A stretch of DNA of 64,000 bases from Acidobacteriota bacterium (GTDB lineage Bacteria; Acidobacteriota; Blastocatellia; RBC074): contig JADJLO010000006.1 of NCBI GenBank assembly GCA_016710075.1, forward strand, positions 112,501 to 176,500, read 5' to 3'. Within the stretch, counting starts at the first letter, position 1. Every line of letters starts with the position of its first letter. The position numbers were made by a program, and so were the translations under genes. This document shows positions 17,318-26,128 of this stretch, piece by piece. Below the pieces are notes generated by a model. That model searched no databases. It saw only the letters and a list, made by a program, of their open reading frames with translations, and was not told the DNA's origin.

Positions 17318-18954
17318 ATGAAGAGGTTGATCATATTTTTAACGATAGCCGGATTGTGTGGAATGGTTGTATGGCCTGCTATGGTTCAGGGTCAGAGAGA
17401 GGATGGATATTTTTCGCAGGCGAACAAGAATCGAGTCAAGGCCAGGAAGTTTCTTGGGGAGCGAGGGGTAGATCTTGATCAGGTCAGTACAAGGTTGTCC
17501 GAGCAGGATGATATCGGGACAGCACATGTCAGGTTTGATCAGAGGATCGACGGAGTCCGGGTATTTGGTTATGAATTGATCACACACGAGAACTCGCGAG
17601 GAGAGTTCAGTGATTTGAGTGGAAGGGTATTTAGAGGGCGAGCCGGGGCGACCAGACCGGTTTACGATGCCACAGACGCGGTTGAGCTGGCCGCGGCGCA
17701 GTTTGGAACGTATACGGATGCGGAATATGAGCTGGTGATCTATCCGCGCAGTTCAGGAGTGCACCTGGCCTGGAGCATCGATATCCGGAACACTGATGAG
17801 GTAAATTATGCCCCGCGGCGCGAACATTACATGCTCGATGCCATCACGGGAATGACTCTGGATCACTGGGACAACCTGCAGACGGCGGCGGCGACAGGGA
17901 CCGGTTATGGTTATTATGCGGGAACGGTCAGCGCCTTCCCGATCGATTTAACATCGGGCAGTTACACGATGTTCGATGTTCCGAACAACTCCAAGACGAC
18001 CGATTACGCGAACAAGACCTGCGGATTATTCGGTTGTGGAAACAAAGTCGGAACCATTTATTCGTCTACGGCCAGCACCTTTGGCACTACCGGCGCATTG
18101 TCTGACAGGGCGAGCATCGGCGTTGATGCCCATTATTTCGCCAACAGGACCCTGGCTTACTGGCTCTCGACCTTCAACCGGAATGGAATCGACAATGCCA
18201 ACAACAAGAATCTGAAGTATAAATACATGCTCTCGCGCACCCATTACGGCACAACTACAACAATGCCTTCTGGGACGGTTCTTCGATGAATTATGGCGAT
18301 GGGGACGGAGCGACATACAGACCCTTTGACGCGGTCGATGTCGTTGGTCACGAGATGATGCACGGCGTGACCGAGCGTACTTCGAACCTGACATACAGCA
18401 ATGAATCGGGTGCTGCCAATGAATCGTTCTCTGACATCAATGGTGTGCTGATTGAGTTTTTCCTCGGAACGGTCAACGGATTCGGAGGGGTCAGCTATCC
18501 GGCTGATTGGTGGATGGGCGAGGATCTTTATTTCTCCAACAATCCATCGAATCCGACTCGCGGGATTCGCAATATGGCCGATCCTCATATCGAAGGTGAT
18601 CCGTGCCATTATGCTGAAAAGATTACAACCACTTCCGACAATGGCGGCGTTCACACCAACAGCGGGATCATGAACAAGGTCTTTTATCTGCTGGCAGTCG
18701 GTGGAACCAACCACAAGGATGTTCAGCTCAATCCCAGCTCGTTCACCACGGTTACAGGCATAGGGTCGAGCGATGCCGGAAAGGTGTCCTTTGATGCGGA
18801 CACGAAGTACTGCACCTCTTCAAGCAATTACCAGGCCGTGGCCAACGCCTGGGTCAGCGCCGCGAAGAATCGATTCGGAGCGGGCAGCGTTCAGGCTCAG
18901 CAGGCTTTCAACGCATGGAAGGCTTGCGGAAGAACTCCGACGGTTACTCCGTAA
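17318..18954 (+). CDS. M4 (thermolysin-family) zinc metalloprotease, one frameshift
   Basis: ATG 17318 (MKRLIIFLTIAGLCGMVVW) gives a clean signal peptide; an upstream ATG at 17303 is also possible. Residues 30-190 are the FTP/PepSY propeptide (VSTRLSEQDDIGTAHVRFDQ, GVRVFGYELITHEN). The catalytic part has the zinc helix VGHEMMHGV (HExxH), the third ligand in ANESFSDINGV, and the late active-site histidine in GGVHTNSGIMNKVFYLL. One base is missing near 18251: HYGT is in one frame and NNAFWDGSSMNYGDGDG in the next, which together make the normal M4 sequence. The restored length is about 545 residues. It is a secreted protease cleaving before hydrophobic residues. A strong terminator follows, and the convergent gene may encode its inhibitor. 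Confidence 0.92.
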
Positions 18955-18982
18955 GACTGGTTTTCAAAATTCAAGACTGCGA

Positions 18983-19010
18983 ATTGGGCGCTTTCGGGCG
19001 CCCAATTTTA
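18983..19010 (+). terminator. Rho-independent terminator between convergent genes
   Basis: ATTGGGCGC (18983-18991) pairs with GCGCCCAAT (18998-19006), with a 6-base loop and TTTT tail. It lies 28 bases after the protease stop and just before the stop of the convergent gene, so it may serve both strands. Confidence 0.8.
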
Positions 19011-19511
19011 TTTACGGCATTTAGCTATCGCTTTATCGCGTGTCTTCCAGGCTTGTTTAACGATGGCTTGCAGATCAGCAGGGGTTTTCTCGGCGCTCTG
19101 ATCGTACCAGGTCGTCTCGAAGATCTGTGCTCCTTTGGACGTTTTGACCGTCAGTTTGAAGGAATAGTGTATCTGGTCCGCATATCCGTGCGGATTTCCG
19201 GGAATTGCATATTTTTTTCGCCAGCGGGCAGGATTCGATTTCCGGATCAGCCGATCCAGCTCCTTTGTTTCCTCATCGAGCAACTGATCCTGACAATTAT
19301 TCCTGCCGTCGGATGCAGTGGCCTTACCGTCAGATCCGGCTGTAATGCCGCCAAGACCTTTACCCGTCAGCCCCCCGCTTGTCGAGAGCTCGAAATTCCA
19401 GCTCTCGATTCTGTCTTTGACGTTCAGATCTTCTACATTCATAAAATTCTGACCACTACTCAAAAGGTTGAGCAAAATAATGATTGAAAGAGATATCAAC
19501 GGAATTTTCAT
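19008..19511 (-). CDS. Secreted protein, possible emfourin-like protease inhibitor
   Basis: The start is set at ATG 19511 (MKIPLISLSIIILLNLLSS), which gives a signal peptide; ATG 19526 in the same frame is an alternative. The mature part is about 145 residues. Its order of features matches emfourin (M4in), the protein inhibitor of protealysin-type M4 proteases: a first strand with a Ser-Gly-Gly (ELSTSGGLTGKGLGG), a helix rich in Leu and Glu (DEETKELDRLIRK), a proline-containing loop, a strand HYSFKLTVKTSKG, and an aspartate-glutamine turn before a last helix (YDQSAEKTPADLQAIV). It faces the M4 protease gene tail to tail, 53 bases apart. The inhibitor call is inferred from this pattern and the location. 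If wrong, it is simply a secreted hypothetical protein. Confidence 0.45.
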   Translation of the reverse strand: MKIPLISLSIIILLNLLSSGQNFMNVEDLNVKDRIESWNFELSTSGGLTGKGLGGITAGSDGKATASDGRNNCQDQLLDEETKELDRLIRKSNPARWRKKYAIPGNPHGYADQIHYSFKLTVKTSKGAQIFETTWYDQSAEKTPADLQAIVKQAWKTRDKAIAKCRK

Positions 19512-19579
19512 AGAGATATGATCCATGGGAATTGAAAAACTTCTTGAGTGCTCAGCTCGCTTGCCAGGGAGGCGCTGCC

Positions 19580-20392
19580 TTAGCCACCCGGCTGCTTGTC
19601 ATAAACCGAGATTATCGGCAATCCCGTCAATCGACGGAGTTCCGCTTCGATCCGTTCGGCTTCCTGGCGATCGATGACTTTAAGCCGGACGGTCGGATAA
19701 TTCCGCTCGCCGTGGTCGCCGCGCGACTGGGTGATCCACTCGCGCGGAACAGCTCGCAATGGAGTATTGAGCTGGACCTCATCAGGTTTTATCTCATTGA
19801 GCAGTTCGGCGAGCCCGCCGATTTGTCCGATGTTGAGGGGCATAAGCATGGTCTGAATTGCCAGGTAGCCGGAGTATTCCTTTCTCAGCGCCTTTATTCC
19901 ATCAACGATTGTTCTGACGGTAACGCCTTCGACGGGGCGGTCTATCAATTTCAACGTGTCATCATCGGCGGCATCGAGCTTGCAGAATATTTTATCGGCT
20001 TCCAGCAACTCGCGCCGGACTTGCGGATCATTGAGGTGGGCGCTGTTGGTCAGAACGACGAGTGGTTTGCCGGTGAGGGCTTTGATAGCGTGAATGACCT
20101 CTCCAAGATTGGCTGCCAGAGTCGGTTCTCCGCTTCCCGATAAGGTAATGACATCGGCCGCCTGCCACTCAGCCGCCATCAGATCCGAGATTATCTTTTC
20201 GGTCGGAACGAAAACCTGACGCTCACCCGTATGAATATTGATCCTGCCGAGCTGGCAATAGATGCATCGGAATGAGCAGATTGAATCGACCAGCAGCAAG
20301 TCTATGCCCAGCGACATCCCGACACGCCATGACCTGACGGGGCCATAGACGGTCGATTTCTGTTCCATCTCGCAAGATTTGTCCATATCCAT
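19580..20392 (-). CDS. Radical SAM protein (wyosine-synthesis-like / COG0731 type)
   Basis: The frame is open to 20485, but ATG 20392 (MDMDKSCEMEQKSTVYGPVR) is preferred, since YGPVRSWRVGMSLGID is the usual N-terminus of this family; ATG 20386 is also possible. The radical SAM cluster motif is CSFRCIYCQLG (CxxxCxYC) near residue 43, followed by the SAM-binding glycine strand TLSGSGEPTLAAN. About 270 residues, full length. The family is related to TYW1-like and pyruvate-formate-lyase-activating-type enzymes, but the reaction is not known. It is divergent from the Oar-like receptor gene and stands alone on its strand. Confidence 0.85.
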   Translation of the reverse strand: MDMDKSCEMEQKSTVYGPVRSWRVGMSLGIDLLLVDSICSFRCIYCQLGRINIHTGERQVFVPTEKIISDLMAAEWQAADVITLSGSGEPTLAANLGEVIHAIKALTGKPLVVLTNSAHLNDPQVRRELLEADKIFCKLDAADDDTLKLIDRPVEGVTVRTIVDGIKALRKEYSGYLAIQTMLMPLNIGQIGGLAELLNEIKPDEVQLNTPLRAVPREWITQSRGDHGERNYPTVRLKVIDRQEAERIEAELRRLTGLPIISVYDKQPGG

Positions 20393-20703
20393 CACCAGCG
20401 ATTTTTTCTTTAATCGAACTGAGGATACCGCAAAAGCCCTGCAAGTTACAGGTTCGACTTGTTTTGAAATGGCCGGCATTGCCAATCGGAGGGCACTGCA
20501 TTAGGATTACAGGCTAATTCAACAATAATTAAATAAAGATTCAATCAAACACCCGACACTTGGAACTGGCTTTGCTGAAAAGAGGATTCGGGCTGGTGCT
20601 TGATGGTCATGGTCAGCGTCATTTAGGCTGACCATGAGAATTGGAATCTGCCAGCCGAATCGTTGCACCACAGTAGTGAATCAAAATAAGGAGAGGATAC
20701 TCA
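20393..20703. other. Divergent intergenic region with a perfect hairpin
   Basis: No gene seen. CATGGTCAGC (20608-20617) and GCTGACCATG (20628-20637) form perfect 10-base arms around a 10-base loop, about 70 bases upstream of the receptor start. There is no T-run, so it is more likely an operator or a leader structure than a terminator. Confidence 0.45.
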
Positions 20704-23700
20704 ATGACTGAACAAAAAGAGAATGGAGCCCTGCGTTTCAAGGCCCTGATCACCACGGCCCTGGTAATGATCGCGCTGACAATGTCAGTTCTGGCGCAGC
20801 AGGCTGCGACATCGACGATCGAGGGAGTAGTCGTGGATCCGGCCGGCGCAGTTGTCCCCGGGGCAAAGGTGACTGCCCGCAATGTGGACACGGCCTTTAC
20901 GCGAGAGAACGTCACAGACGGCAGCGGCATCTTCAGGTTGCCGGGACTGCCTCCCGGCACTTATCAACTGTCTGCTTCAGCAACAGGGTTTGCTGAAAAT
21001 AAATACGGTAATGTCACTGTTGGAGTCGGGCAGAAGCTCAACCTGGATCTGTCTTTGCGCGTCAATGTCAGCGAGACGATCGAGGTGACCGGCAGGGCTC
21101 CAATCGTCGAGACCTCGCGGACACAGGTCAGTGGCGCTGTCAGCGAACAGCAGATACGCGACCTGCCCGTCAACGGGCGCAACTATCTCGATTTCGTGAC
21201 CCTGTCACCGGGTGTCGTCCGCGATCCAACGCGCGGCGGAGACCTTTCGTTCGGCGGCCAGCGCGGCCCGCTCAACAGCGTTCAGGTCGACGGTGTGGAC
21301 AATAACAACCTCTTCTTCGGACAGGCTTTGGGACGAGCCGGTTTCCGCCCATTCCAGTTCAGCCAGGAGGCGGTGCAGGAGTTCCAGGTCAATACCAACA
21401 GCTTTTCGGCTGAGTTCGGGCGCGCCGCAGGCGGCGTCGTCAATGTGATCACTAAATCGGGCACCAACCAGTTTCATGGCACGGGTTATGAGTTTTATCG
21501 TGATCGTGCGCTGAACGCGAGAAACCTTATTCGCCGCCCCGTGGCCCTGCCTGCAGTCAGCCCGCTGACTCCGGCAAATCCGAAACAGGCTTATCACTTT
21601 CACCAGTTTGGCGGAAATATAGGAGGACCGGTCAAAAAAGATCGCGCCTTCTTCTTCTTCAATTATGAAGGCCAGCGCAACACCTCTCCGAACATTGTCG
21701 CTCTTGGCGCCTCAGCCCCGACCGATGCAGTTTCTCTTGCGGGTTTGGCGCGCCTGACTCCTTTTCTGGGCAATTACGTGCAGCAGCTCAACCAGAACGT
21801 TTATCTGGGCAAGTTTGACTGGCAGATTGATAACTCGAACCGCCTGAGCGTGCGTTATAACCATCAGGATTTCACTGGTGTCGCTCAGGAGAGCAATGGC
21901 CCGCAGCGTTCACAGGAATCGAGCGGAAACAGCCTGGTCAAAACCAATACGCTGACTTTGACGCTGAGCACGGCATTTTCGCCGCGACTGCTCAATGAGT
22001 TCCGGACTCAGATTGCGCGCGACAAGGAACCTGGGACTGCCAACAGCGACAACCCGGCTGCAACGGTTCGCCAGGGAGGCCTCAACGCGCTGGTCATCGG
22101 TCGCAACTTCTTCAGTCCGCGAGAAACGACCGAACAGAAATACCAGTTGATCGATAATGTCACCTACGTGACAGGCAAGCACAATCTGAGGGGCGGGCTC
22201 GATGTCAACATCGAAAAGATCAAGAACTTCTTCCCCGGATCGTTTAGTGCAGAGTATCTTTTCAACAGTTATGCCGAATTTGCCGGCCACTTCGATTCGG
22301 CATCGGCAAATTACAGGAAGGTCGCTCAGTTCACGCAGGCGTTCGGCGGACCTGGTACTTCAGGCCCTCTCTCGAATCCGGATTTCAACGAGTTCGGTTT
22401 GTTCGTACAGGACGACTGGAGGATTTCACCGAGGTTAACGCTCAACTTCGGGCTGCGTTACGACGCGCAGATCGTCAGGCAGCCTCCGACACTCAATGAC
22501 AGTCCGGCGCTTCTGGCGGCCGGAATCCGGACCAACGTGATCCACAATGATCTGAACAACTTCGCTCCTCGGTTCGGATTCGCGTGGAGGCCGACAGAAT
22601 CGGATCGGCTGGTGGTTCGCGGCGGTTATGGCCTGTTTTATGGCCGCACGCCTGCAATCATGCTGGGAACAGGTCACACTCAGAACGGGCTCAACGTTTT
22701 CAACTTCACGGTTGCGAACCTGACGCTGCCGAATGTTTATCCGTTCAGATTCCCTGATCTGGCTTCATTCCAGACGCTGACCGGCCGTACGCCGCCACCT
22801 TCGAATCTCTTCATCTTCGACCGTAACTTCCAGCAGCCGTACACGCAGCAGGGAAGCTTCGGAATCGAATATGGCCTGACGCGGGACATCTCGGTCAGCG
22901 CGTCTTATCTGATGGTCAAAGGCACGCACCTGCAGCGTGCGCGCGACATCAATCTGGCTGCTCCTGTGGCTCAGACAGTGACGATTCAGAGCGGCGGCCT
23001 GCTCTATCCCGGCGGTGCGACGGTAACTCTGCTGCGCCATCCCGGCACTCAGGGAACTCCGACGCGTCCAATCGCAGGATTCGGCCGAATTACCCAGTTC
23101 GAGGGTACCGCGAATTCCAACTACAATGCGCTCGTGCTCGAGCTCAACAAGCGGTTCTCTCAGAACTTCCAGGTGTCGCTTTCATACACCTGGTCGAAGA
23201 TCATCGATGACACGCCGGATGCCACGGCCGTCACGGTTCCGGGCGACGATCGCAAGGTCGTCCAGTCGGTCTTCAATATTCGCGATGATCGGGCGCTCGG
23301 AGTTTCGGACACTCCACATCGCCTTGTGGCCAGCGGCACCTGGGACCTCAATTATTTCAAAGGCGGCAATAAGGCCGTCAAGGCGCTTATCGGCGGTTGG
23401 CAGCTTGGAGGCATCCTGCAGGCCAATTCCAATCCTCCGTATTCACCTGTCGTCAACCTGGATATCAACAATGACGGCAACCTGGCCACTGATCGCGTCC
23501 CCGGTTTCGGGCGCAACTCTCAGCGAAACGGCAAATTCGTCAAATTCGATTTCCGGCTGCAGAAGGATCTGTCCTTGACCGAGCGGTTCAAACTGCAGCT
23601 TATCGGCGAGCTCTTCAACGCCTTCAACCGCGTCAATTTCGGCTCGCTCACCGGAGGCAATTTCTACAACAATCAGGCCTTCACCGCGACGATCAACACG

Positions 23701-23823
23701 ACGACCGGCGGAGCTACTCCGACGGCTCCGATCGTTACCCTGGCTCCGCGCGCGGATTTCAATACGCCTTCATCGGCGCTTGAATCCCGTATCGGCCAGT
23801 TGGCCATCAAGCTGATCTTCTAA
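20704..23823 (+). CDS. Oar-like TonB-dependent receptor with carboxypeptidase-regulatory N-terminus
   Basis: 1039 residues, intact; ATG 20704 follows AAGGAGAGG. A signal peptide (LITTALVMIALTMSVLAQQ) is followed by a carboxypeptidase regulatory-like beta-sandwich (STIEGVVVDPAGAVVPGAKV, GLPPGTYQLSASATGF). A TonB plug follows (ETIEVTGRAPIVETSRTQ, RDLPVNGRNYLDFVTLSPGV, GGVVNVITKSGTNQFHG), then a long outer-membrane beta-barrel ending in a phenylalanine (AIKLIF), the usual BAM signal. This is the Oar/TonB-dependent-receptor type that is strongly expanded in Acidobacteriota. It should import or bind large substrates, perhaps peptides or glycans; the ligand is unknown. A hairpin element follows at once, and the next gene is unrelated. 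Confidence 0.92.
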   Translation: MTEQKENGALRFKALITTALVMIALTMSVLAQQAATSTIEGVVVDPAGAVVPGAKVTARNVDTAFTRENVTDGSGIFRLPGLPPGTYQLSASATGFAENKYGNVTVGVGQKLNLDLSLRVNVSETIEVTGRAPIVETSRTQVSGAVSEQQIRDLPVNGRNYLDFVTLSPGVVRDPTRGGDLSFGGQRGPLNSVQVDGVDNNNLFFGQALGRAGFRPFQFSQEAVQEFQVNTNSFSAEFGRAAGGVVNVITKSGTNQFHGTGYEFYRDRALNARNLIRRPVALPAVSPLTPANPKQAYHFHQFGGNIGGPVKKDRAFFFFNYEGQRNTSPNIVALGASAPTDAVSLAGLARLTPFLGNYVQQLNQNVYLGKFDWQIDNSNRLSVRYNHQDFTGVAQESNGPQRSQESSGNSLVKTNTLTLTLSTAFSPRLLNEFRTQIARDKEPGTANSDNPAATVRQGGLNALVIGRNFFSPRETTEQKYQLIDNVTYVTGKHNLRGGLDVNIEKIKNFFPGSFSAEYLFNSYAEFAGHFDSASANYRKVAQFTQAFGGPGTSGPLSNPDFNEFGLFVQDDWRISPRLTLNFGLRYDAQIVRQPPTLNDSPALLAAGIRTNVIHNDLNNFAPRFGFAWRPTESDRLVVRGGYGLFYGRTPAIMLGTGHTQNGLNVFNFTVANLTLPNVYPFRFPDLASFQTLTGRTPPPSNLFIFDRNFQQPYTQQGSFGIEYGLTRDISVSASYLMVKGTHLQRARDINLAAPVAQTVTIQSGGLLYPGGATVTLLRHPGTQGTPTRPIAGFGRITQFEGTANSNYNALVLELNKRFSQNFQVSLSYTWSKIIDDTPDATAVTVPGDDRKVVQSVFNIRDDRALGVSDTPHRLVASGTWDLNYFKGGNKAVKALIGGWQLGGILQANSNPPYSPVVNLDINNDGNLATDRVPGFGRNSQRNGKFVKFDFRLQKDLSLTERFKLQLIGELFNAFNRVNFGSLTGGNFYNNQAFTATINTTTGGATPTAPIVTLAPRADFNTPSSALESRIGQLAIKLIF

Positions 23824-23852
23824 AGAAAGAAAGAAGATCACGAGACAACCTG

Positions 23853-23901
23853 AATAAACGAAACAAGCGGAAATAATTTATCTTCGTTTGTTTCGTTTAT
23901 T
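23853..23901. repeat. Hairpin element, ACGAAAC family, with terminator-like tail
   Basis: AATAAACGAAACAAGCG (23853-23869) pairs with CGTTTGTTTCGTTTATT (23885-23901) with one G-T pair, followed by a run of seven T. It ends 20 bases before the next start and lies 29 bases after the receptor stop, so it can act as a terminator. The sequence word is a variant of the element at 12093 and 52222. Confidence 0.7.
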
Positions 23902-23921
23902 CTTTTTTTAAGAGGGAGAAA

Positions 23922-25067
23922 ATGAGCACATACAAATCACCGTGGGTGAATGAGGAACTGGAGATCTTCCGTAAATCGGTGCGCCAGTTTTTTGAAGAGG
24001 AATTTCAGCCTCATCAGGAGAAGTGGCGCGGGCAGCATCATGTGGATCGCGATGCGTGGGAAAAGGCCGGCGCGATGGGCATTCTGCTGACTGATGTGCC
24101 CGAGGAGTATGGTGGAGGCGGCGGCAACTTCGCCTATGAAGCCGTGGTCATCGAAGAGCTTGCGAAGTCCGGAATCAATTTCGGCACCCAGATTCAGAGC
24201 ATAGTTGCTCATTACATACTGACTTACGGATCTGAGGATCAGAAGCGCCGGTGGCTGCCCGCTCTGGCGAAGGGCGAAATGGTCGCCGCGCTGGCCATGA
24301 CCGAGCCTGCAGCCGGTTCGGATGTCCAGTCGATCCGCACCACCGCAATTCGCAAAGGCGATGAGTATTTGATCAACGGTTCGAAGACGTTTATCACCAA
24401 CGGATATCACGCTGATCTGGTCTGTCTAGCCGCCAAGACCGATCCGTCGCTGACCGGCTCGAAGGGTACTTCGCTGGTCATGATCGAGACAAGGGATCTG
24501 CCGGGTTATCGCGTCGGCCGGACGCTCGAAAAACTCGGCCAGCACGATCAGGACACCTGTGAACTTTTCTTTGATGATGTCAGAGTGCCGGCGTCAAATC
24601 TTGTCGGCAGTGAAGAGGGAAAGGGCTTCGCCCAGATGATGCAGCAACTGCCCTATGAGCGCACTCTCGTCGCCATCGCGGCTGTTGCCGCCATGGAGCG
24701 GGCCATCGAGATCACAGTCAAACATGCCAAGGATCGAAAGATGTTCGGCAAGACCCTCTTCGACCTTCAGAATACTCGTTTTAAATTGGCCGAATGCAGG
24801 ACCGAAGCTCAGATCGGCCGCGTCTTCCTCGATCATTGCATCGAACGCGTCATCGATGGAACCCTCGACACCGCGACAGCCTCAATGGCCAAATACTGGC
24901 TGACTGATAAACAATGCCAGATAGCCGATGAATGCCTCCAACTTCACGGCGGATACGGCTACACCACCGAATACGAGATCGCTCATATCTGGGCCGATGC
25001 CCGCGTTCAGCGAATCTACGCCGGCGCCAATGAGGTCATGAAGGAACTCGTCGCTCGATCCCTCTAG
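23922..25067 (+). CDS. Acyl-CoA dehydrogenase
   Basis: 381 residues, intact, ATG behind AGAGGGAG. Family features in order: N-terminal helices (FEEEFQPHQEKWRGQ), substrate/FAD strands with ALAMTEPAAGSDVQSI near residue 125, ITNGYHADLVCLAA, GFAQMMQQLPYERTLVA, ELQ-type segment ADECLQLHGGYGYTTEYEI, and the C-terminal VQRIYAGANEVMKELVARSL containing the usual catalytic glutamate position. It introduces the alpha-beta double bond into an acyl-CoA using FAD and passes electrons to ETF. Chain-length preference cannot be read. It lies alone between two hairpin elements, so it is probably monocistronic. Confidence 0.92.
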   Translation: MSTYKSPWVNEELEIFRKSVRQFFEEEFQPHQEKWRGQHHVDRDAWEKAGAMGILLTDVPEEYGGGGGNFAYEAVVIEELAKSGINFGTQIQSIVAHYILTYGSEDQKRRWLPALAKGEMVAALAMTEPAAGSDVQSIRTTAIRKGDEYLINGSKTFITNGYHADLVCLAAKTDPSLTGSKGTSLVMIETRDLPGYRVGRTLEKLGQHDQDTCELFFDDVRVPASNLVGSEEGKGFAQMMQQLPYERTLVAIAAVAAMERAIEITVKHAKDRKMFGKTLFDLQNTRFKLAECRTEAQIGRVFLDHCIERVIDGTLDTATASMAKYWLTDKQCQIADECLQLHGGYGYTTEYEIAHIWADARVQRIYAGANEVMKELVARSL

Positions 25068-25077
25068 GAGAAGAGGA

Positions 25078-25282
25078 AGTTCAAAGTTCAAAGTTCAAAG
25101 TTTAAAGGTCATATCCTGCAAAGTCCCATGGCATCAACGGGTGCTTGGTATGTTCCACCTGTTATCGGGGTCGGCTGTGGTGGAGAGATTTTTGCGTTTT
25201 CAATGATCCACGGTCTTTTACTTTCCACGTCAACGACTTTAAACTTTAAACTTTGAACTTTGAACTTTAAACTTTGACCTTT
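25078..25282. repeat. Inverted-repeat element, AAGTTCAAAGTT family, between convergent genes
   Basis: The left arm (25078-25111) is made of four AAAGTTC-like units; the right arm (25235-25282) is their reverse complement with extra units (AACTTTGAACTTTAAAC). The loop is about 123 bases. It fills the whole gap between the stops of two convergent genes and may end transcription on both strands. A related hairpin lies at 54571-54675. Confidence 0.75.
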
Positions 25283-25286
25283 GTGC

Positions 25287-25988
25287 TCACAGAGTATATT
25301 TGAAGAGCGTGCCGACCACGGGAATGTTGCCCGGGCGGGAGACGCCGTCATTCTGATGCAGGTAGAAGAATTCGCCGTAGAAGTGTTTGGTGAACTGTTT
25401 GAGGATTCCGACCGAGATTCGATTTCTGAACCAGCCGGCATCCTTGCCCTGAAGAGTCTGCGTTGAATACCAGACTTCGTCTGCGATGAAAGGTTTGAAT
25501 TCGAAATTGCCGATGCGGGCCGGGTGATCGATCTGCAGCCGGTTGCGGTAGACCGTGAAATCGGGATTTGAATGCCTGACGCGCCGCTCGAATAGATTCC
25601 TGTCCGTGAAGGTGAACTTTCGCAGAGAGAACTTCCCCGTCACGTTCATCACAAGCCGGTGCTCGTTAATCAATCGCCCCGGAAACGGCTGGTAGCTGAC
25701 GAACAGATAGGTCGGCATTATCGTCAGATGTGGATTGACCTTGAAGGCATATCCCAGGCCTGCGCGTTCATCCACCGGCCGATGCCAGTCCCGCCCAAGA
25801 CGTATAACGCCGATGAAGACGAGATCTCTCTTTTCATTAAGGTGCTTGACGATCTGGGTCTCATTCCAGAACTGGTGGTCTTCGCGAGGCGGCGTAACAG
25901 GAGTCTGAGCCGTTCCCGGGATGCTCAATATCAGAACGCATAACAGGATCGATACCGATAATATGTTCCGCTTCAGGGTGGAATTCAT
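25287..25988 (-). CDS. DUF2490 outer-membrane protein
   Basis: ATG 25988 (MNSTLKRNILSVSILLCVLI) starts a signal peptide ending near SIPGTAQ; the open frame extends upstream to 26039 but the extra 17 residues are not signal-like. The mature part of about 205 residues shows the DUF2490 pattern: QFWNETQIVKHLNEKRDLVF at the start, alternating strands with Arg/Asn-rich turns (EHRLVMNV, FTDRNLFERRVRH, YRNRLQIDHP), FIADEVWYS, RNRISVGILKQF, and a final beta strand ending FKYTL. It is predicted to be a small barrel-like outer-membrane protein of unknown role. Confidence 0.82.
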   Translation of the reverse strand: MNSTLKRNILSVSILLCVLILSIPGTAQTPVTPPREDHQFWNETQIVKHLNEKRDLVFIGVIRLGRDWHRPVDERAGLGYAFKVNPHLTIMPTYLFVSYQPFPGRLINEHRLVMNVTGKFSLRKFTFTDRNLFERRVRHSNPDFTVYRNRLQIDHPARIGNFEFKPFIADEVWYSTQTLQGKDAGWFRNRISVGILKQFTKHFYGEFFYLHQNDGVSRPGNIPVVGTLFKYTL

Positions 25989-26128
25989 TTTTCTGTCTAT
26001 AAAATGAGAGAAGGTATTCAGGGTGCACATGGTATTCAATCCTCAGTTGAATTTGTATGTAGATTATCAGCTTGCTCAGAGTCTGTCATCCCGGATTTGA
26101 TCGATATCAACAGGAAGCAGGAGAACTG

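Noticed and set aside
25078..25282. CRISPR array
   Set aside because: The repeated AAAGTTC units are only 7 bases, have no spacers and form a hairpin; no cas gene is near.
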